From positions 1 to 15,985 of the forward strand of contig JAHISC010000059.1 of NCBI GenBank assembly GCA_018818445.1: a DNA stretch of 15,985 nucleotides, given 5' to 3'. The notes under the pieces were generated by a model that was given only the letters and a program-made list of their open reading frames with translations, did not search any database and was not told the DNA's origin. This DNA is from Patescibacteria group bacterium. GTDB taxonomy: Bacteria > Patescibacteriota > Patescibacteriia > UBA9934. The stretch's first letter is position 1, and each line of letters begins with the position of its first letter. Both the position numbers and the translations under genes were made by a program. This document shows, in pieces, positions 13,069 through 15,985 of the stretch.

Positions 13069-13650
13069 CTAGCAGAACTTGGTGATTGCTAGGAGCTCTT
13101 CGATTCGGTCGAAGTAGATGCGTGCTGTGGAGTATTGCGAACTACCCTCGCTGTGCTGCAATACGCCGTCATTACGACAAGTCCCGAGAATGTACTCCCA
13201 TTCTGGTCGAGTGATAAGTCCGGAGCTCATCAAATCTCTCCCAAGTTTGTTGATGAGTACTATCTCTCGATTTTTGTGATTCCTCTTCAGGTACTTGAGG
13301 AACTCCTCGTAGCAACGCCGTCGTTTTTTTCTAATCCTGAATTTTGGCGAAGCTCCATGTAAACGGAAGCGAGCGATTTCACCCTTCTTGGCTACCTCGA
13401 CCAAGAAAATGATGTCATCTACGAGAAAGCTAAGAACCAAGGCCACAATAGATTCAGCTAAGTCCGGTGTCATGGTTCCGGGCTGTGCGACCTGCAAACG
13501 GTCAAAGCGTTGACCATTATTTTCTATGTAAATCAACGCACCATCTTCTACTAGAGAGATTCGAACTGAACCATCTTTGTGAAATGCGACGCGTAGACGC
13601 ACGAGTTCTTGCCTCGGGACTGTGACACCGTTTTTAAAAATAAGCTTCAT
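13069..13650 (-). CDS. Unrecognised 193-residue protein, isolated on the minus strand
   Basis: I do not recognise this gene. Residues about 1-60 look like beta-strands (LIFKNGVTVP, VRISLVEDGALIYIENNG), 62-80 form a hydrophobic helix (ESIVALVLSFLVDDIIFLVEVA) that is too charged at its end for a sure membrane helix, then a very basic patch at about 103-112 (FRIRKKRRRC). The C-terminal ~70 residues (REIVLINKLGRDLMSSGLITRPEWEYILGT, then a strand pair) could be a small winged-helix-like unit, so nucleic-acid binding is possible but not shown. The ATG at 13650 is preferred over the GTG at 13653 because AGAGGT (13656-13661) sits 5 bases upstream. GC is about 48% by hand count against roughly 40% nearby, and C-ending codons (TTC, TAC, ATC, CTC) are frequent. 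It lies between groEL and prfB with its own terminator. Possible acquisition by transfer. Confidence 0.75.
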   Translation of the reverse strand: MKLIFKNGVTVPRQELVRLRVAFHKDGSVRISLVEDGALIYIENNGQRFDRLQVAQPGTMTPDLAESIVALVLSFLVDDIIFLVEVAKKGEIARFRLHGASPKFRIRKKRRRCYEEFLKYLKRNHKNREIVLINKLGRDLMSSGLITRPEWEYILGTCRNDGVLQHSEGSSQYSTARIYFDRIEELLAITKFC

Positions 13651-13669
13651 CACGTACCTCTTTTTGTGA

Positions 13670-13675
13670 CTTATA
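13670..13675 (-). promoter_or_regulatory. Possible -10 element for the 13069-13650 gene
   Basis: On the minus strand TATAAG (13675-13670) lies 20 bases before the ATG, placing the start of transcription near 13663 just upstream of the AGAGGT ribosome-binding site. No good -35 is present at 16-18 bases. TTGACT further upstream is 22-23 bases away, too far. Confidence 0.4.
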
Positions 13676-13706
13676 AAACTACTTCATATTGGGTAATAAG
13701 TCAATA

Positions 13707-13735
13707 TTGACCAAAGGCCACGAACCTCGTACACT
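13707..13735 (+). promoter_or_regulatory. prfB promoter, predicted leaderless
   Basis: TTGACC (13707-13712), 17-base spacer, TACACT (13730-13735); 9 of 12 to consensus. Seven bases past the -10 is the A of the ATG at 13742, so the mRNA should start at or within a base or two of the start codon. No Shine-Dalgarno is present. Confidence 0.68.
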
Positions 13736-13741
13736 GGCGTT

Positions 13742-14860
13742 ATGACTGCTATTTTGACTGACTTGGCAGAGATGCAAGAGCGGGTAGAAAAATCCTGGCA
13801 AATTTTGAATTTGGATAGCTTAGCAGAAAAGTTAGAACAACTTGAACAAAAAATGTCTGCAACTGATTTTTGGAAAAATCAGGATGAAGCTAAGCAGGTT
13901 TCACAAGAGTCAGCTGAAATTAAATCAGAGCTCGAGGCTTGGAAAAATCTTAGAAATGAAATAAAGGATTTGTTAGAGATTATTTCTCTGGCAGAAAAAG
14001 AGGGCAATGAAGGAGTTTTGATCGACTCACAAAATCAGGCCAAAGAGCTAGAAAAAAAACTGCGGACTATGGAACTCTCCACGCTTTTTTCTGGCGCTCA
14101 TGATAACAGCAATGCCATAGTTTCTGTTCATGCCGGTGCCGGTGGCACTGATGCGATGGATTGGGCGGGGATGCTAACTAGGATGTATTTTCGTTTTGCT
14201 GAGAAAAAAGGTTGGCAAGTGGATGTCTTGGAAGAATCACCCGGAGAAGAGGCTGGTTATAAGAGTATTACGTTCTCTATCACTGGTCGTAGAGCTTATG
14301 GCTACTTGAAGAGTGAAGCTGGAGTGCATCGGTTAGTTCGTATTTCTCCATTCGATGCGGAAAAGATGCGTCATACTTCTTTTGCACTGGTTGAAGTTCT
14401 GCCTGAGCTCGATGAAATTTTTGAGCGTCAACTAGAGATTGATCCAAAGGATTTACGTATTGATACTTTCATGTCTTCGGGTAAGGGCGGTCAAAGTGTC
14501 AACACTACTTATTCTGCTGTTCGCCTTACTCACGTACCAACCAATATTGTGGTTACTTGTCAGAACGAACGTTCACAAAGTCAGAATAAGGATACGGCCA
14601 TGAAAGTTTTAAAAGCACGTTTATTCCAGCGTATGCAGGAAGAGCGAGCAGATAGACTGGAAGAATTGAAGGGTGGGCATAAGAGTCCAGAATGGGGTAA
14701 TCAGATTCGCAGTTATGTACTTCATCCATATAAAATGGTTAAAGATCATCGAAGCAATGCAGAAGTGCAAGACATCGAAGCTGTACTGGATGGAGATTTA
14801 GATTATTTTATAGAAAGTTATTTGCAATCAGACGTTGCTAAGGGGCGTCTGGAAGATTAA
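13742..14860 (+). CDS. prfB: Peptide chain release factor 2
   Basis: RF2 recognises UGA and UAA stops and triggers peptide release on the ribosome. The 372 residues have a coiled N-terminal domain 1 (1 to about 115), then VSVHAGAGGTDAMDWAGML (128-146). SPF at 202-204 is the stop-codon-reading tripeptide that marks RF2 rather than RF1. GGQ at 249-251 (SGKGGQSVNTTYSAVRL) is the hydrolysis motif, and QNERSQSQNKDTAMK and the closing AVLDGDLDYFIESYLQ follow. The programmed +1 frameshift site found in many prfB genes near codon 25 is absent: the frame is continuous, with no in-frame TGA. The start is supported by the promoter immediately upstream. Presence of RF2 agrees with TGA acting as stop in the window. 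Confidence 0.97.
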   Translation: MTAILTDLAEMQERVEKSWQILNLDSLAEKLEQLEQKMSATDFWKNQDEAKQVSQESAEIKSELEAWKNLRNEIKDLLEIISLAEKEGNEGVLIDSQNQAKELEKKLRTMELSTLFSGAHDNSNAIVSVHAGAGGTDAMDWAGMLTRMYFRFAEKKGWQVDVLEESPGEEAGYKSITFSITGRRAYGYLKSEAGVHRLVRISPFDAEKMRHTSFALVEVLPELDEIFERQLEIDPKDLRIDTFMSSGKGGQSVNTTYSAVRLTHVPTNIVVTCQNERSQSQNKDTAMKVLKARLFQRMQEERADRLEELKGGHKSPEWGNQIRSYVLHPYKMVKDHRSNAEVQDIEAVLDGDLDYFIESYLQSDVAKGRLED

Positions 14861-14884
14861 TTATAATTTAATTTTTTCATTGTT

Positions 14885-15811
14885 ATGAAATGGAAAACTG
14901 TTATTGTCACTGGTGGAGCTGGTTTTGTTGGCACACATCTTGTTAATGCTTTGGCTGAAAAAGCTGAACGTGTTGTTGTTATCGACAAAGTAAAGCCTCA
15001 AAAAGATCAAAAAAATATCAAAGCGATTTATAAAAAGCTTGATATTGCCACAGATGATTTAGAAGAAATTTTTGCCAAAGAGAAACCACAGGTTGTTTTT
15101 CATTTGGCAGCTCATATTGACGATCGAGAATCAGTTAAGGAACCAATCATGAATGCAGAACAAAATCTTGTTGGTTCTTTGCGTGTTTTTGAAGCTTGCA
15201 AGAAAAATCTTAAAGGAAAAATTGTATTTGCTTCTACCGGAGGTCTCATCTATGGAGAGCAAGACAAGATCCCGGTCTCGGAGGATGCAGTACCACGTCC
15301 GCTTACTCCTTATGCAGTCTCAAAATTAACCGGGGAAAGATACTTATATTTTTATAACAAAATTCACGGTTTGCCATATACTGCGATTCGTTTTTCTAAT
15401 AGTTATGGACCTTGGCAAGATGGTAGTGCTGAATGTGGTGCTATTGCAATTTTTACTGCCAGGCTGCTCAAAGGCAAAGAAGTGCATATCAATAACGACG
15501 GTGCCACAACCAGAGATTATGTTTATATTGATGATGTAGTTAACGCTTTTTTGCGAGCTGCAGAATCTGATGTTGTGGGAGTTTACAACATTGGAACTGG
15601 AGTTGAAACTTCGACTTTGGAATTATTTGAAAAAATTTGTGAGGCTGTTGGAGTGCAAGCATCGCCTATTTTTGAAGAAGAAATTGAAGACCTGGTCAAG
15701 CGAAGCGCACTAGATTGTAAAAAGGCGAAAAAAGATTTAGGTTGGGAACCCAAGGTTTCATTGGACGAAGGTATTGAGAAAACTGTTAAGTGGTATCACG
15801 AGAATGTATGA
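14885..15811 (+). CDS. NAD-dependent epimerase/dehydratase (extended SDR)
   Basis: A 308-residue cytosolic enzyme resembling UDP-glucose 4-epimerase-type nucleotide-sugar enzymes. The NAD-binding VTGGAGFVG lies at residues 8-16 and an acidic residue at the end of strand 2 (VVVIDK, D34) suggests NAD preference. HLAAHID is at 73-79, the catalytic serine/threonine in FASTGGLIYG (115-124, S117/T118), and Y143-x-x-x-K147 in TPYAVSKLTGERY. Downstream are FSNSYGPWQ, TRDYVYIDDVV and the C-terminal LGWEPKVSLDEGIEKTVKWY, all characteristic. It makes or interconverts sugar nucleotides for surface glycans; the exact reaction cannot be read. It is 24 bases after prfB and overlaps the next gene by 4 bases (ATGA). 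Confidence 0.93.
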   Translation: MKWKTVIVTGGAGFVGTHLVNALAEKAERVVVIDKVKPQKDQKNIKAIYKKLDIATDDLEEIFAKEKPQVVFHLAAHIDDRESVKEPIMNAEQNLVGSLRVFEACKKNLKGKIVFASTGGLIYGEQDKIPVSEDAVPRPLTPYAVSKLTGERYLYFYNKIHGLPYTAIRFSNSYGPWQDGSAECGAIAIFTARLLKGKEVHINNDGATTRDYVYIDDVVNAFLRAAESDVVGVYNIGTGVETSTLELFEKICEAVGVQASPIFEEEIEDLVKRSALDCKKAKKDLGWEPKVSLDEGIEKTVKWYHENV

Positions 15812-15985
15812 AGATAGTTGTGACTGGTGGCGCAGGATTTATTGGCTCACATTTAGTTGATCGTTTGATTGAGGAAGGTCATGGTGTTGTTGTGCTTGAT
15901 CATCATCAAAAAGATAAGCTTAGGTTTCCTAATCCAGCAGCTAAAGTTTACAAATTACGTTTTGGCGATCCTCAAGTTGAAGCAG
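15808..15985 (+). CDS. Second extended SDR epimerase/dehydratase, 3' truncated
   Basis: Starts with ATG at 15808 inside the ATGA overlap with the preceding epimerase stop and stays open to the window end (59 codons). The N-terminus MKIVVTGGAGFIGSHLVDRL is the NAD-binding Rossmann opening with GxxGxxG, followed by VVVLDHH (strand 2). This is the same family as the upstream gene, so the two form a tandem pair of nucleotide-sugar enzymes. Catalytic residues are beyond the window, so the reaction is not assignable. Confidence 0.88.
   Translation, partial: MKIVVTGGAGFIGSHLVDRLIEEGHGVVVLDHHQKDKLRFPNPAAKVYKLRFGDPQVEA

Noticed and set aside
13135..13362. Plus-strand open frame antisense to the 13069-13650 gene
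   Set aside because: No start signal and no family resemblance. The minus-strand frame is longer, with a Shine-Dalgarno and terminator.
1..15985. Alternative genetic code with UGA as glycine or tryptophan
   Set aside because: Several genes end in TGA at natural family lengths, none of the core genes contains in-frame TGA, and RF2 is encoded.

Overview
The window looks like a chromosomal piece of a small-genome bacterium, most plausibly of the Candidate Phyla Radiation (Patescibacteria, Parcubacteria-like). This is inferred from gene content: short compact core genes, several small membrane proteins without assignment, a bactofilin, a YidC without the large periplasmic domain, and lineage-flavoured surface-glycan genes. 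GC is roughly 40%, start codons mostly lack Shine-Dalgarno motifs, and intergenic gaps are short. TGA is used as a normal stop (for example at 3252-3254, 3965-3967 and 15809-15811) and an RF2 gene is present, so the UGA-glycine code of Gracilibacteria/SR1 is excluded. No 16S rRNA or ribosomal protein genes are present, so placement below 'CPR-like' is not possible.

Layout. (1) 1-3254, plus strand: the end of tyrS, then argS, a bactofilin and a degenerate diacylglycerol-kinase-like protein, closed by a bidirectional terminator. (2) 3297-3695: tRNA-Leu(GAG) on the minus strand and tRNA-Val(UAC) on the plus strand, driven by back-to-back sigma70-type promoters. (3) 3716-5341: a tight cluster of a two-helix membrane protein, a class I methyltransferase, a three-helix membrane protein and the YraN/UPF0102 nuclease-like protein. 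(4) 5342-5625: a 284-base leader with a strong promoter and an unusually elaborate set of inverted repeats, upstream of nusA and yidC, which end at an intrinsic terminator. (5) 7756-10928: a surface-glycan cassette with an LPG-synthase-type/flippase-like membrane protein, a nucleotidyltransferase-like protein and an O-antigen-ligase-family polymerase. (6) 10943-12977: groES-groEL behind a near-consensus promoter overlapped by a CIRCE-like heat-shock operator. (7) 13069-13650: one unrecognised minus-strand gene of higher GC with its own terminator and a good Shine-Dalgarno. (8) 13707-15985: prfB, apparently on a leaderless mRNA, followed by two tandem nucleotide-sugar epimerase-type genes, the second cut by the window end.

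Most of the window is translation, transcription and folding housekeeping (TyrRS, ArgRS, two tRNAs, NusA, YidC, GroESL, RF2) interleaved with cell-envelope functions (bactofilin, flippase-like protein, polymerase/ligase, epimerases). The most promising undescribed item is the nusA leader: a 9-bp helix starting at the predicted transcription start encloses a GC-rich hairpin and a ~126-nt long palindrome. Next are the CIRCE-like element with a 10-nt spacer, promoter placements implying leaderless transcripts, and the isolated minus-strand gene. No CRISPR array, insertion sequence or prophage is seen.
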